From an uncultured bacterium (lineage in GTDB: Bacteria > Bacteroidota > Rhodothermia > Rhodothermales > Rubricoccaceae), in NCBI GenBank assembly GCA_947493945.1, contig CANLSR010000002.1, positions 186,001 to 250,000 on the forward strand: a stretch of DNA of 64,000 nt. Reading direction: 5' to 3'. Each line of letters starts with the position of its first letter. The stretch's first letter is position 1. Positions 8,742-18,422 of this stretch are shown here, in pieces. The position numbers and the translations under genes are program-made. The notes beneath the pieces are model-generated. The model ran no database searches and was not told the origin of the DNA. It saw only the letters and a program-made list of their open reading frames with translations.

Positions 8742-8773
8742 GCGCCCCGCCGGGATCGTTCCCGGCGGGGCGC
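8742..8773 (+). terminator. Strong hairpin after superoxide dismutase
   Basis: A perfect 14-bp GC-rich stem (8742-8755 with 8760-8773) closes a 4-nt loop 24 nt after the sod stop, and GTTTT precedes the left arm. A second, weaker stem with GCTGGCG / CGCCAGC arms follows at 8785-8807. Together they probably end the sod transcript. Confidence 0.7.
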
Positions 8774-8849
8774 CTCCGTCTCCGGCTGGCGCGCTGGTGC
8801 CGCCAGCGGGCGGCGAGTTCGCAGGGCCGGGTACACCTGAAGGCTCGGG

Positions 8850-8863
8850 TGTAAGCGCTTACC
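8850..8863 (+). promoter_or_regulatory. LacI/CcpA-type operator before the glycosidase gene
   Basis: TGTAAGCGCTTACC contains a perfect 12-bp palindrome (GTAAGC/GCTTAC, 8851-8862) and matches 13 of 14 positions of the classical TGTAAGCGCTTACA operator of LacI-family sugar regulators. It ends 25 nt before the ATG of the glycosidase-like gene and overlaps a TACCTTC element that could be the promoter -7 box, so binding would block transcription. The regulator gene is not in this window. Confidence 0.7.
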
Positions 8864-8888
8864 TTCCGGCGCCTCTTCCCGCTCTTCT

Positions 8889-11717
8889 ATGGATCCGCTC
8901 TCGTACGACGCCGACGTCGAAACCGTCGTCGGCAACGGCCGGCTCATCGCGCGCGTCCGCGCCGCCAGCGCCGAGTTCGTGTTTGCCGGCCCGTCCGACG
9001 GCTACCGGCTGCGGATCGACGGCGGGCCGGCCGACCACGCGTCCGTCCGCACCGAGGTCTGGCCGGGCCGCACGCGGTTCGTGTTCGACGGGCGCGGCGC
9101 CGTGACGGTCGCCGCTCAGCCCGACGCCACGCTGCTGGTGGTGCTGGTGGAGGCGGAGTCCGACGCCGAGTGGGCGCTGGAATTAACCGGCGCCGGAGCG
9201 GACGAGGACGACCAGGCCATCGATCTGGCGCGCGGCCGGGCCGTCCTGTGGGCGCCGGAGGCGAGCGCCGACGCGAGCCAGGACGAGCCCTCCGCCGGCG
9301 CCTTGCGCGTCCCGCTGGCGGCCGGCGCGCGCGCGGCGTTCCTGCTGGGGCACAGCGACGCCACCGCGGCCGTCGGCGACCCGTTCGCCGCCATCGAGGC
9401 GTGGGCCGAAGCCGACACGCAGCGCGGCCTCCGCTTGCGCACGCCCGACCCCGACCTCGACCGCGCCGTGGCCTTCGCCAAAGTCCACCTGCGCCAGGGC
9501 TACGACTGGACGCCCGACGCCGACGGCCAGCCGGGCGGGCCGGGCTCCAAGCTGGTGTGCGACATCTTCCGCTGGCGCGACGTCTGGAGCCGCGACTTCG
9601 GCTCCGGCTTCGGCCCCGGCGGGCTCGCGGCCGGCTTGGTCGACGCCGTGCTGGCGACGCTGGACTACGAGGCCGAGCGCTACACGGCCCACGATCCGGC
9701 CGGCCTGAAAGTCTCCGATGACACCAGCCAGGGCGGGTCGGCCGAGGGCCTGGGGTGGCTCCTCAAGCTGGTCTGGCGCGTCTACAAACACACCGGCGAC
9801 GACGCGTGGCTGGCGCGCATGACGGCTGCCTTCGAGCCGTGGGTCGAGATCTGGACCGCCCGCAGCGCCGACGGACTCGTGGTGGACGTGACCGAGTGGA
9901 TGGACCACAGCCGCTTTCTGCGCCTGCCCGAAGGGCAAAGGACGCTTTATTCCAACGCGCTCTACTACGCCGCGCTCCGGCGGATGCACCACATCTGCCG
10001 CGCCCTCGACCGCGACGACGACGCGGCGCGCTACCACGACCTCGCCGCAAGGGCTCGCCAGTCGATCCACGACGCGTTCTGGAACGACGCCGGCTACTTC
10101 AACAACGCCGTCCAGTGGGGCGTGCCCGACACGGCGCTGATGCTGGCCGACAACGCCATCGCCGTCGTGGAGCAGATCGCGAGCCCCGGCGAGCGGTTCC
10201 AGACGCTGAGCGCGATCAAAGAGCGGTCGTGGCGCCCGTTCGGCACCGTGACCACGGACCTGCCGATGCGCTACGTCCCGGCCGACAACGACCACAACGG
10301 CCGCGTCTGGCCCTGGTGGATGGCGCACGAGGCCACGGCCCGGTTCCACAACTTCGACGCCGAGGGCGGGCTCCACGTGCTCGGCCACATCGTCGACACG
10401 TTCGCGCGACCGACGCTGCCGGGCATGTGCGAGGAGTACGTCGACCCCGACGACGGCGCCCAGGACGCGGTCGTGGGCCACGCGTTCATCACCGGCTCGG
10501 GCGCGTTCCTGGACGCCGTCCAGGTCGGGCTCGTCGGGCTCAGCGTCCGCCAGCCGGGCGAGCGCACCGTCCGGCTGGCGCCGGCCACGCCCCGCAGCTG
10601 GGAGGCGTGGGGCGCCGACGTGGACCTCGTCGCCGGCACGCTGCGCGTCGACCAGACCACCGACGCCGTCCGCGTGGTGCTCGACGGGACGAACGTGGAG
10701 ACGCTGGAGCTGCGCGTCCCCCCGCGCGAGGCCCTCGACCTGGTGACGCTGGACGGGGCCGCCGTCGAGCCGCGGCACCTCGAGGACGGCGGGAGCGAGT
10801 TCCTCCAGGTGACCCTGACGCCCGGCGCGGCGCACGTCGTCGAGGTGTCGTACGCGCCCCAGCGCGTCTGGAGCGGCACGCTGGCGATGCCGCCGCTGCC
10901 GGCGCCGGTCCCGGTCGCGCGCCCGCTCCTGATGGACGAGCCGCGCCTGTTCGCCGACATCCTGCAGTCGTTCGTGCGCTCGGCCGTCAGCTACTTTGGC
11001 CGCGTGCGCCACGTGGCCGCCCGCGAGATCGGCGACCTGGGCGGCGCGGGCGACCTGGTGGTGATCGTGGGCAACGAGCTGCCGTACCGGACCAAGCGTG
11101 GCGAGTCGGTGCCAGACATGGTGGACGCGTTCTTGGAACGCGGCGGGTCGCTGCTGCTGCTCGGCCCGCGCTTCCCGCGCATCGACATCACGGCCGACTA
11201 CCACGGCGGCGCCCAGATGGGCCAGGAGGCCGGGATGTGGTGGTGGAAGGCCTGGGCCGACGGCGCGTGGCGGGACTTCGACCCCCGGGCCGGCGAGCTT
11301 CTCGCCGAGCCCGACCACGACGGCACGGTTTATTGGGGCGACGGGCCGCTGTTCGCCGCCTGGGAGCACGGGCTGGGCCTGTTCGGCTTCGAGACCGACT
11401 GCCGCGGCGTGTTCGACGTCGAGGGCGGCGTCGTGGACCCCGACCAGCGCGTCGAGGTCGTCTACACCGACTGGACCGTCCGCAAGCCGTGGACGTTCAC
11501 GCCGCTGGCATTTACCGAGCGGGAGCACCAGCTGGTCACCGGCCCGCGCCGCGAGCGCTACCCGTGCGCCGCGCTGCTCCAGAACGAGGAGACGGGGGCG
11601 CGGATCGTCGTGGTCGCCCCGTCCATCTGCTCCCGCGCCGACCTGCTGCACCGGATGCTCGCCCACGTGGCCCAGGCGCCGCCACCGACCGCCGGCAGCG
11701 AGCCGGCCGAGGCCTAG
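8889..11717 (+). CDS. Large (alpha/alpha)6-barrel glycoside-hydrolase-like protein with C-terminal alpha/beta domain
   Basis: This 942-residue protein has no signal peptide, so it is probably cytoplasmic. Residues 1-170 look like an N-terminal beta-sandwich. Residues about 180-560 resemble the six-hairpin catalytic barrel of amylo-alpha-1,6-glucosidase/GH63/GH78-like enzymes (DIFRWRDVWSRDFGSGF, TEWMDHSRF, YSNALYYAALRRMHHI, DNDHNGRVWPWWMAHEA). A short beta domain (about 565-660) follows, then an alpha/beta domain (about 670-930) with GDLVVIVGNELPYRT and GGSLLLLGPRFPRID that resembles a glutamine-amidotransferase or flavodoxin-like fold. Trp- and Asp-rich segments fit sugar binding. The upstream palindrome fits LacI-type control by a sugar. 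Exact substrate and GH family are not determined. Confidence 0.75.
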   Translation: MDPLSYDADVETVVGNGRLIARVRAASAEFVFAGPSDGYRLRIDGGPADHASVRTEVWPGRTRFVFDGRGAVTVAAQPDATLLVVLVEAESDAEWALELTGAGADEDDQAIDLARGRAVLWAPEASADASQDEPSAGALRVPLAAGARAAFLLGHSDATAAVGDPFAAIEAWAEADTQRGLRLRTPDPDLDRAVAFAKVHLRQGYDWTPDADGQPGGPGSKLVCDIFRWRDVWSRDFGSGFGPGGLAAGLVDAVLATLDYEAERYTAHDPAGLKVSDDTSQGGSAEGLGWLLKLVWRVYKHTGDDAWLARMTAAFEPWVEIWTARSADGLVVDVTEWMDHSRFLRLPEGQRTLYSNALYYAALRRMHHICRALDRDDDAARYHDLAARARQSIHDAFWNDAGYFNNAVQWGVPDTALMLADNAIAVVEQIASPGERFQTLSAIKERSWRPFGTVTTDLPMRYVPADNDHNGRVWPWWMAHEATARFHNFDAEGGLHVLGHIVDTFARPTLPGMCEEYVDPDDGAQDAVVGHAFITGSGAFLDAVQVGLVGLSVRQPGERTVRLAPATPRSWEAWGADVDLVAGTLRVDQTTDAVRVVLDGTNVETLELRVPPREALDLVTLDGAAVEPRHLEDGGSEFLQVTLTPGAAHVVEVSYAPQRVWSGTLAMPPLPAPVPVARPLLMDEPRLFADILQSFVRSAVSYFGRVRHVAAREIGDLGGAGDLVVIVGNELPYRTKRGESVPDMVDAFLERGGSLLLLGPRFPRIDITADYHGGAQMGQEAGMWWWKAWADGAWRDFDPRAGELLAEPDHDGTVYWGDGPLFAAWEHGLGLFGFETDCRGVFDVEGGVVDPDQRVEVVYTDWTVRKPWTFTPLAFTEREHQLVTGPRRERYPCAALLQNEETGARIVVVAPSICSRADLLHRMLAHVAQAPPPTAGSEPAEA

Positions 11718-11732
11718 CGCCAGCCGCTGGCG
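11718..11732. terminator. Short hairpin between convergent genes
   Basis: CGCCAG and CTGGCG (6-bp perfect stem, 3-nt loop) begin right after the stop codon of the glycosidase gene. It belongs to the CGCCAGC/GCTGGCG repeat family seen at many transcript ends in this window. Confidence 0.4.
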
Positions 11733-11783
11733 ACGAGCACGCCGGGGCCGTCCGCAGGCCGGGAGGCATTCGCCAGGCAGAGC

Positions 11784-12599
11784 CTAGTGCTCGGGGAACA
11801 GCTCGCGGTAGCGCCGGATCATCTGGAGCGCTTCGTCGCGCTGGCGGTCGGCGTCGGCGGGCGCGGCGTGCTCGTCGGCGAAGGCCTGGGCGGCGGCCTC
11901 GGGATCGGAGCCGGCGTCGCGGGCGAGGGCCCAGTAGTCGTCGGCCAGGGCCAGGGCGTCGTCGAAGGCGTCGGGGTCCTCCATCACCTCGGGCGTCTCC
12001 ATCAGCGGCTGGGCGAACAGCGCGCGGGCCTCGATCTCGCTCAGGCCCGTCTCGCCAAACCCGGCGTGCGTGGCGTCCTCCTCCTCCGGCCCGACGCGGA
12101 ACGCGGGGTGGTGGAGCAACTCGTCAAAGGGCAGCACGGGGTGGCCGGTCGACTGGGCGGCCTCGACCTCCTCGGGGAGCAGCGCCTGCCAGTGGATCTC
12201 GACCGTCTCTAGCAGGCCGTCGAGCCCCATCCAATCCTCCTCGCTCGGGTCCTCACCGACCAGCTGGGCCGCCAGCGCCTGGCGCTTGTGGGCGCGCTCG
12301 GCGGGCGGGAGCGAAAAGAAGGCCCACAGCACGCGCGCCGTCTCCAGCAGCGCGACCGTGTCGTCGGCGACGGCCTGGGGCTCGGTCCGCAGCCGGAACG
12401 CGTCGGCAGCGTCGAGCTCGTAGAGGGTAAAGAGGGGGTCGGCAAAGAGCGCCAGCGACTCGTACTGGACGCCCGTCTCGCCGTCCACCAGCGCGCGCGT
12501 CAGTCGGGCCTTGCGGGCGGCGAAGGCTTGGGCCGCGGCGCCGTCGACGGCCGCGACGGTTTCGGGGTCTAGATCGGCGGGGTCGAACTCGTCGTACAC
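11784..12599 (-). CDS. Hypothetical acidic protein
   Basis: This 271-residue protein is rich in Glu, Asp and Ala, mostly predicted helical, without signal peptide or membrane segments. I do not recognise a family. It starts MYDEFDPADLDPETVAAVDG and ends in a helical tail (MIRRYRELFPEH). It lies 21 nt downstream of the DUF3037 gene on the same strand, so it could be the third member of a HipA-like-kinase / DUF3037 operon. No catalytic motif is evident. Confidence 0.7.
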   Translation of the reverse strand: MYDEFDPADLDPETVAAVDGAAAQAFAARKARLTRALVDGETGVQYESLALFADPLFTLYELDAADAFRLRTEPQAVADDTVALLETARVLWAFFSLPPAERAHKRQALAAQLVGEDPSEEDWMGLDGLLETVEIHWQALLPEEVEAAQSTGHPVLPFDELLHHPAFRVGPEEEDATHAGFGETGLSEIEARALFAQPLMETPEVMEDPDAFDDALALADDYWALARDAGSDPEAAAQAFADEHAAPADADRQRDEALQMIRRYRELFPEH

Positions 12600-12620
12600 G
12601 GAAGCGGGGGGAGGGGACGC

Positions 12621-13025
12621 CTAGACGCCCGGCCCAGTCTCCGTGGTTCCGGGCCGTTCGCGAAGGACCGCCCCGATCTGGGCCGCGACCCGGTCGAGCG
12701 CCGCCTCGGGCGCGTCCGCCAGCCCGGTCCGGACGGGCCCCGCCTGGAGCGACGTCGACCGGACGGCCGTCAAAAAGTGGAACCGCTCCGACGGAGGGAG
12801 CCGCCCGACAGGGCCGGCGCCCGGCCCGCCCCGCGCCACCTCGGCGAACGCCGCCCGCGCGCGCGCCAGCAGGTCGGCGTCGAGCCCCAGCCGCCGGGTC
12901 TCGGCCTCCACCCACCGGACCCCTAGAAAACGGGCCTGACGGCACGATAGCACCACGCCGACCGTCACCGCGTCGCCGGTCGGGACGTGGACGGCGCGGA
13001 CCAAGGCGTAGTCGTAGCTGGGCAC
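12621..13025 (-). CDS. DUF3037 domain protein
   Basis: This small protein (134 residues) resembles DUF3037: an N-terminal YDYALVRAVHVPTGDAVTVGVVL strand region, then F-G-R-type turns and a C-terminal helical part. It starts with GTG, 3 nt after the stop of the upstream HipA-like kinase. Pairing of DUF3037 with a HipA-like kinase gene is a recurring arrangement, so a joint function is likely although unknown. Its last residues are Pro/Gly-rich. Confidence 0.8.
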   Translation of the reverse strand: MPSYDYALVRAVHVPTGDAVTVGVVLSCRQARFLGVRWVEAETRRLGLDADLLARARAAFAEVARGGPGAGPVGRLPPSERFHFLTAVRSTSLQAGPVRTGLADAPEAALDRVAAQIGAVLRERPGTTETGPGV

Positions 13026-13028
13026 GGG

Positions 13029-13871
13029 TTAGCGGCGGTAGGGGAGCGCCGACGTCTCGGGCGCCTGGGCGCGGGCGCGCTCGGCCTCCTCGGCCCAGCG
13101 GCGCGGGGCGCCGAGCCGCTGGCGGAAGTAGTCGGCGTAGGCCCGGCGGGCGGCGTCGGCGGTGCCGAAGTCGGGCTGGCGGCCGGGCGGGGCGGCCAGG
13201 AGGAGGTCGTCGGGGACGTCCTCCACCAGATCCGTTATTGCATCCGCTGTGAGTTGAGGCGCCAGCCGCTCGTCCGCGTCGCGGAGGCTGGAGGCGACCG
13301 GCAGCAGCACGTGGTCGCGGATGGCCGGGAACGGCGTCCGGGCGCGCTCGGCGTCGACGGCCTCCCAGTTGTGGTGGAAGTAGAGCGCCGCGCCGTGGTC
13401 GATGAGCCACAGCTTTGGCCCGTCGTCGGCGCGCGCCATCAGCAGGTTCGGGTTGCGCGCGGTCCGGTCGATGTTGGTGGCGAGGGCGTCGAGCCAGACG
13501 ATGTCGGCGGCGAGATCCGGGTGGATGAGATCCGCGTGGGCCGCGTGCTCGTAGGCGAACGCGCCGGGCACGAATGCCAGCCCGACGTTGAGGCCGCTGC
13601 TTCCGCGCAGGATGTCCTGGATCTCGGGGTCCGGCTCGGCCCGTCCAAAGTCGTCCGCCAACTCGACGGCGGACAGCTCGGGGAGGGGAAGCCCCAACGT
13701 TTCCGCCAGCCGCCCGACGAGGATCTCGGCCACCAGCGCGCGCGCGCCCTGGCCCGCGCCCCGAAACTTGACGACGGCCATCCCGCCGGTCGTCTCGACC
13801 AGCGCCGGCAGCGAGCCGCCCTCGCGAAGCGGCGTGACGTAACGGAGGGCGGTGTGGACGGGGATCGGCAT
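13029..13871 (-). CDS. HipA-like kinase family protein
   Basis: This 280-residue protein resembles the stand-alone HipA-like kinase fold (HipA_2 type). It lacks the HipA N-terminal domain and has no HipB-like antitoxin beside it. Visible features are an ATP-loop-like region with a Lys (GGMAVVKFRGAGQG, residues about 29-42), ADIVWLDALATNIDRTARNPNLL near residue 128 (catalytic Asp-x-x-x-x-Asn arrangement) and LWLIDHGAALYFHHNW near residue 155 (metal-binding Asp). The ATG at 13871 was chosen because the frame upstream runs into repeat DNA. It is cotranscribed with the DUF3037 gene. Substrate unknown; a toxin role is possible but not shown. Confidence 0.82.
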   Translation of the reverse strand: MPIPVHTALRYVTPLREGGSLPALVETTGGMAVVKFRGAGQGARALVAEILVGRLAETLGLPLPELSAVELADDFGRAEPDPEIQDILRGSSGLNVGLAFVPGAFAYEHAAHADLIHPDLAADIVWLDALATNIDRTARNPNLLMARADDGPKLWLIDHGAALYFHHNWEAVDAERARTPFPAIRDHVLLPVASSLRDADERLAPQLTADAITDLVEDVPDDLLLAAPPGRQPDFGTADAARRAYADYFRQRLGAPRRWAEEAERARAQAPETSALPYRR

Positions 13872-13885
13872 CGCCCACGTACCGC

Positions 13886-13909
13886 GGTTGGCGGTTCGCG
13901 GTTCGCGGG
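13886..13909. repeat. 7-nt repeats before the HipA-like gene
   Basis: On the plus strand GGTTGGC, GGTTCGC and GGTTCGC are consecutive, so the minus-strand leader of the HipA-like gene carries GAACC-type heptads ending about 14 nt before its ATG. They share the AACC core with the repeats before secF and pgl. Confidence 0.5.
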
Positions 13910-14008
13910 AGGTCGCCCCGCGTGCCGTCTCCAGCGCCCCGCCCCAGAACCCGCCGACGCCCCGGCCCGCTGGCGGCGCCCGCCGCCGACGCCCACTCCG
14001 TCCGCCGC

Positions 14009-15016
14009 TCACCCCAGCCCGTCTCCGAACCGTCGCAGGAGCGCGAGGAAAAACGGGACGCCGCAGATCGCCGTCAGCACGCCGACGGGGACCTCCTGGC
14101 TGGGCAAGACCGTCCGCGCGGCCAGGTCCGCTAGCAGCAGGAACAGCGCGCCGCCGGCGAACGCGAGCGGCACCAGCCGGCCGTGCGTCGCGCCCGACAC
14201 CAGGCGGACCGCGTGGGGCACGATCAGCCCCACGAACCCGATCACGCCGGCCGATGCCACCAGTATGCCCGTCGCCACAGCCGCGAGCGCGATCAGCACT
14301 CTCTTCAGGCCTTCGACCGGCACGCCCAAGCTGGCGGCGGCCTCCTCGCCGGTCGACAACAGGTCCAGCGGACGGGCCAGCGCCCACAGCGCCGCCACGC
14401 TGGCGACCGACACCGCCAGCGGCGCCCAGACCGTAGACCAGCGCGCGCGCGACAGCGAGCCGAGCAGCCAGAACAGGACGGCGCGCAGCTTGTCGGGATC
14501 GGGGCTGGCGTAGGTCACGAACGCCGTCACCGAGCCCAACAGCGCCGACATCGCCACGCCGGCCAGCAGCAGCCGCGTCGTCGAGAGCGTCGGACCGCGG
14601 CGGGCGGCGGCGAACACGGCCAGCACCGCCAGCCAGGCGCCGGCCACGGCCACGACCGACATCGAGGCCGTGCGCGACACGACGGGCGGCAGGAAGCCGA
14701 GGTAGAACAGCGCCGCGCCCGCGCTCGCGCCCGACGACGCGCCCAGGATGTAGGGCTCGGCGAGCGGGTTGCGCACCAGCGCCTGCATCGCCACGCCCAG
14801 CACCGCCAGCCCGCCGCCGACGGCGAGCGCCAGCGCCACGCGCGGCATCCGCAGCATCCACACGATCTGGCGGTCGGTAGGCGAGCCTCCGCCCGTCAGG
14901 GCCGCCCAGACGCGCGCCGGCCCCAGGTCGGCGCTGCCCCACGCCAGGCTGGCGGCGACCGACAGCGCGAGCGCCACCGCCAGACCGAGGCCGACGAGCC
15001 AGGCGCTCGGCCTCAC
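14009..15016 (-). CDS. FecCD/BtuC-family ABC transporter permease
   Basis: This inner-membrane permease for iron-siderophore or cobalamin uptake has 335 residues and about ten helices, normal for the family. Typical segments are LRMPRVALALAVGGGLAVLG, NPLAEPYILGASSGASAGA (residues about 83-101) and GVIGFVGLIVPHAVRLVSG (about 263-281), the last being the ATPase-contact region. The GTG start overlaps the stop of the upstream binding-protein gene in a GTGA junction, showing tight coupling. No ATP-binding subunit follows; the next gene downstream is the HipA-like kinase. The ATPase may be encoded elsewhere. Confidence 0.93.
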   Translation of the reverse strand: MRPSAWLVGLGLAVALALSVAASLAWGSADLGPARVWAALTGGGSPTDRQIVWMLRMPRVALALAVGGGLAVLGVAMQALVRNPLAEPYILGASSGASAGAALFYLGFLPPVVSRTASMSVVAVAGAWLAVLAVFAAARRGPTLSTTRLLLAGVAMSALLGSVTAFVTYASPDPDKLRAVLFWLLGSLSRARWSTVWAPLAVSVASVAALWALARPLDLLSTGEEAAASLGVPVEGLKRVLIALAAVATGILVASAGVIGFVGLIVPHAVRLVSGATHGRLVPLAFAGGALFLLLADLAARTVLPSQEVPVGVLTAICGVPFFLALLRRFGDGLG

Positions 15017-15912
15017 GCGGCCCCCGCGGCGAACGCTTCGGGGTGGAGGCGCCGCGCCATCTGCTCCAGGCCTTCGACCAGCCGAGGCCCAGCGCGGCTG
15101 ATCAAGGCTGGGTCGAGGCCATAGACGCGCCGGTTCTGAACGGCCGGCGTGCTTAGAAACGTCGGGTGTTTTTGAACCAGCGACGCGAGATCGTAGTCAG
15201 ATCCGCCCAACACAAAGATGACCTCGGGCGCCATCTCCAGCACCGCCTCGTCGCTGGGCTGGGCCGCCGCGCCGGGGTAGAGGTCGGTCAGGTTGTCGCC
15301 GCCGGCCAGCCGGACCAGCTCGCTCGCGTAGGAGTCGCGGCCAAAGGCGTAGAGCGTCTCGTCGCCGACTAGGAGCAGCACGCGCGGGCGCCCGAACGGG
15401 CCGACGGCCTCCTGGACGGCCGCCACGCGCCGCTCGAAGTCGGCCGCGGCCGGCGCCCCGCCCGACACGGCCAGCAGCGTGTCGAGCGTGCGCAGCGCGC
15501 GGGGCACGTCGGCCACCTCGTCGAACCGGAACAGGTACGTCGGGATGCCGAGCTCGGCCAGCCCGTCGGCCTGGTCGGCCGGGTTCACGTCGTCGGAGCC
15601 GATGGCGAGGTCGGGCTGGAGCGACACGACGGCCTCGACGTCGAGCGGGTACGACTGGAAGCGCGGCAGGGGGACCACGGCCGGGGGCCAGTCGTCGCTG
15701 GCGGAGACGCCCGCCAGCCGGTCGGTGCCGGCCGCGGCCGACACCAGCTCGGTGACGTTGGGCGCCAGCGGCAGGACCCACTCCGGGGTCGCCTCCAGCG
15801 TGACCGTCCGGCCGAGGTCGTCGGCGCGGGCCCCGGGCGCCTCGGCGCGGCACCCGGCCAGGACGAGGAGCGCCACGGCGAGGGCAGAAACACGGAGGCG
15901 CGGCGGGACCAT
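15013..15912 (-). CDS. BtuF-like periplasmic substrate-binding lipoprotein
   Basis: This 299-residue ABC-transporter binding protein works with the BtuC-type permease. The N-terminus is a lipoprotein signal (VALLVLAGC, lipobox Cys near residue 21). The rest is the class III binding-protein fold: RTVTLEATPEWVLPLAPNVTE, LQPDLAIGSDD and ALISRAGPRLVEGLEQMA. The LAPNVTELV / DLAIG pattern is closer to cobalamin binders than to siderophore binders, but no cobalamin riboswitch is visible in the 36-nt leader. It is transcribed divergently from the lipid-kinase gene across a short gap that holds a palindrome. Confidence 0.88.
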   Translation of the reverse strand: MVPPRLRVSALAVALLVLAGCRAEAPGARADDLGRTVTLEATPEWVLPLAPNVTELVSAAAGTDRLAGVSASDDWPPAVVPLPRFQSYPLDVEAVVSLQPDLAIGSDDVNPADQADGLAELGIPTYLFRFDEVADVPRALRTLDTLLAVSGGAPAAADFERRVAAVQEAVGPFGRPRVLLLVGDETLYAFGRDSYASELVRLAGGDNLTDLYPGAAAQPSDEAVLEMAPEVIFVLGGSDYDLASLVQKHPTFLSTPAVQNRRVYGLDPALISRAGPRLVEGLEQMARRLHPEAFAAGAA

Positions 15913-15929
15913 GGCGAGGTGCAGGGGGA

Positions 15930-15944
15930 CCGGTAAGTTACCGG
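15930..15944. promoter_or_regulatory. Palindrome in the btuF-dgk divergent gap
   Basis: CCGGTAAGTTACCGG is a perfect inverted repeat (7-bp arms around a central G) in the 36-nt gap between two divergent starts. It lies 5 nt before the lipid-kinase ATG and 18 nt upstream of the btuF ATG, a good place for an operator controlling one or both genes. TAAGTTA/TAACTTA within it also resembles a -7 box on either strand. Confidence 0.5.
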
Positions 15945-15948
15945 CCCG

Positions 15949-17021
15949 ATGACGGCCCACGTCCTCCTCAATCCCGCCGCGCGCGGCGGCCGCAACCGCC
16001 ACCTGCGCGCCCCGCTCACGCGCGCGCTCGCCCGCGCCGGCCTGGACGCCGAGGTCACCGAGACGGCGGGGCCGGGCGACGCCCGACGGCTGGCGCGCGC
16101 CGCCGGCCAGGCCGGCCGGCTGGTGGTGGCCGCCGGCGGCGACGGGACGGTCCACGAGGTGGTCAACGGGCTGGCGGGCACCGGCGGCACGCTGGCGGTG
16201 CTGCCGCTCGGCACGGGCAACGACTACGCGCACGCGCTGGGCATGCCCGACGGTCTCGACGCGGCGCTGGCGGCGGTGACGAGCGCGCCCGCCCGCGCCG
16301 TCGACCTGGGGTGCGTTTGGTGGACCGACGCCCGCGGCGACCGCCAGTCGCGGGCGTTCGCCAACTGCGTCGGGGTCGGGTTCGACGCCCACGCCGCCGC
16401 GCTCGCGGCCGAGACCAAGTGGATCGGCGGCCGGGCGGCCTACTTTGCCGCCGTGCTGCGGACGCTCTGGACGTGGCGCCGTCCCGGCCCCAGCGTCCGC
16501 GTCCAGAGCGCGGCGCTGGCGGAGGCCGCCGGCGTGGCGGTCGGCAGCGGCTCGTCGGTCGGCCTCCTGCCCGACGGCCCGGAGGCCATCGACTTCGAGG
16601 GGCCGCTGTTCCTGTGCGAGATCGGCAACGGGCACTCCATCGGCGGCGGCTTCCTGATCACGCCCGACGCCCGGCTCGACGACGGCCTGTTCGACGTCTG
16701 CCTGGTCCGCCACATCGCGCCGCGCCGGGCGCTCCAGCTGTTGCCCCGGTCGCTCTCGGGGAGCCACACCGACGCCCCCGAGGTCACGATGGCGCGCACG
16801 CGCTCGGTCACGCTCGTCACCGCCGGCGCGGCGCGCGGGGTCGGAGTCCAGGCCGACGGCGAGACGCTGGCCTGCGACGCCGTCCGGGTCTCGGCCGAGA
16901 TCGAGCCCGGCGCGCTGGCGGTCCGGGCGCCGGCCTCCGAACCCGAGGGACATCTCGTGGCAACGAATCGTTACAATTCGTACCATCCAGGTCACGGCAC
17001 GGCCTCCCTTTCCCCCCGGAT

Positions 17022-17025
<4 letters not shown>
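15949..17025 (+). CDS. Diacylglycerol/sphingosine kinase-family lipid kinase
   Basis: This 358-residue protein belongs to the DAGK/YegS-like lipid kinase family, which phosphorylates diacylglycerol or related lipids at the membrane. Visible motifs are [11 protein letters not shown] at the start, [15 protein letters not shown] (nucleotide-binding, about residues 61-75), [12 protein letters not shown] (about 86-97) and the C-terminal [11 protein letters not shown] and QADGE. The last 20-25 residues (after about residue 333) look unlike the family and cover AT-richer sequence with an inverted repeat, so the conserved protein may effectively end earlier. The stop overlaps the ATG of the response regulator (ATGA). 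Confidence 0.9.
16963..16981. promoter_or_regulatory. Inverted repeat upstream of the NtrC-type regulator
   Basis: ACGAAT, 7 nt, ATTCGT form perfect 6-bp arms in an AT-richer patch 41 nt before the regulator ATG. It lies within the atypical 3' end of the lipid-kinase frame. It may be an operator or promoter element for the regulator gene; binding protein unknown. Confidence 0.4.
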
Positions 17026-18419
<1,394 letters not shown>

Positions 18420-18422
18420 CTG

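Noticed and set aside
13029..13871. HipA toxin of a classical HipBA pair
   Set aside because: The protein lacks the HipA N-terminal region and has no HipB-type helix-turn-helix gene next to it.
15913..15948. Cobalamin riboswitch before btuF
   Set aside because: The gap is 36 nt, far too short, and no B12-box was seen.
15013..16995. 660-residue fusion upstream of BtuF
   Set aside because: Only the part from 15912 has a signal peptide and family motifs; the upstream part is antisense to the lipid kinase.
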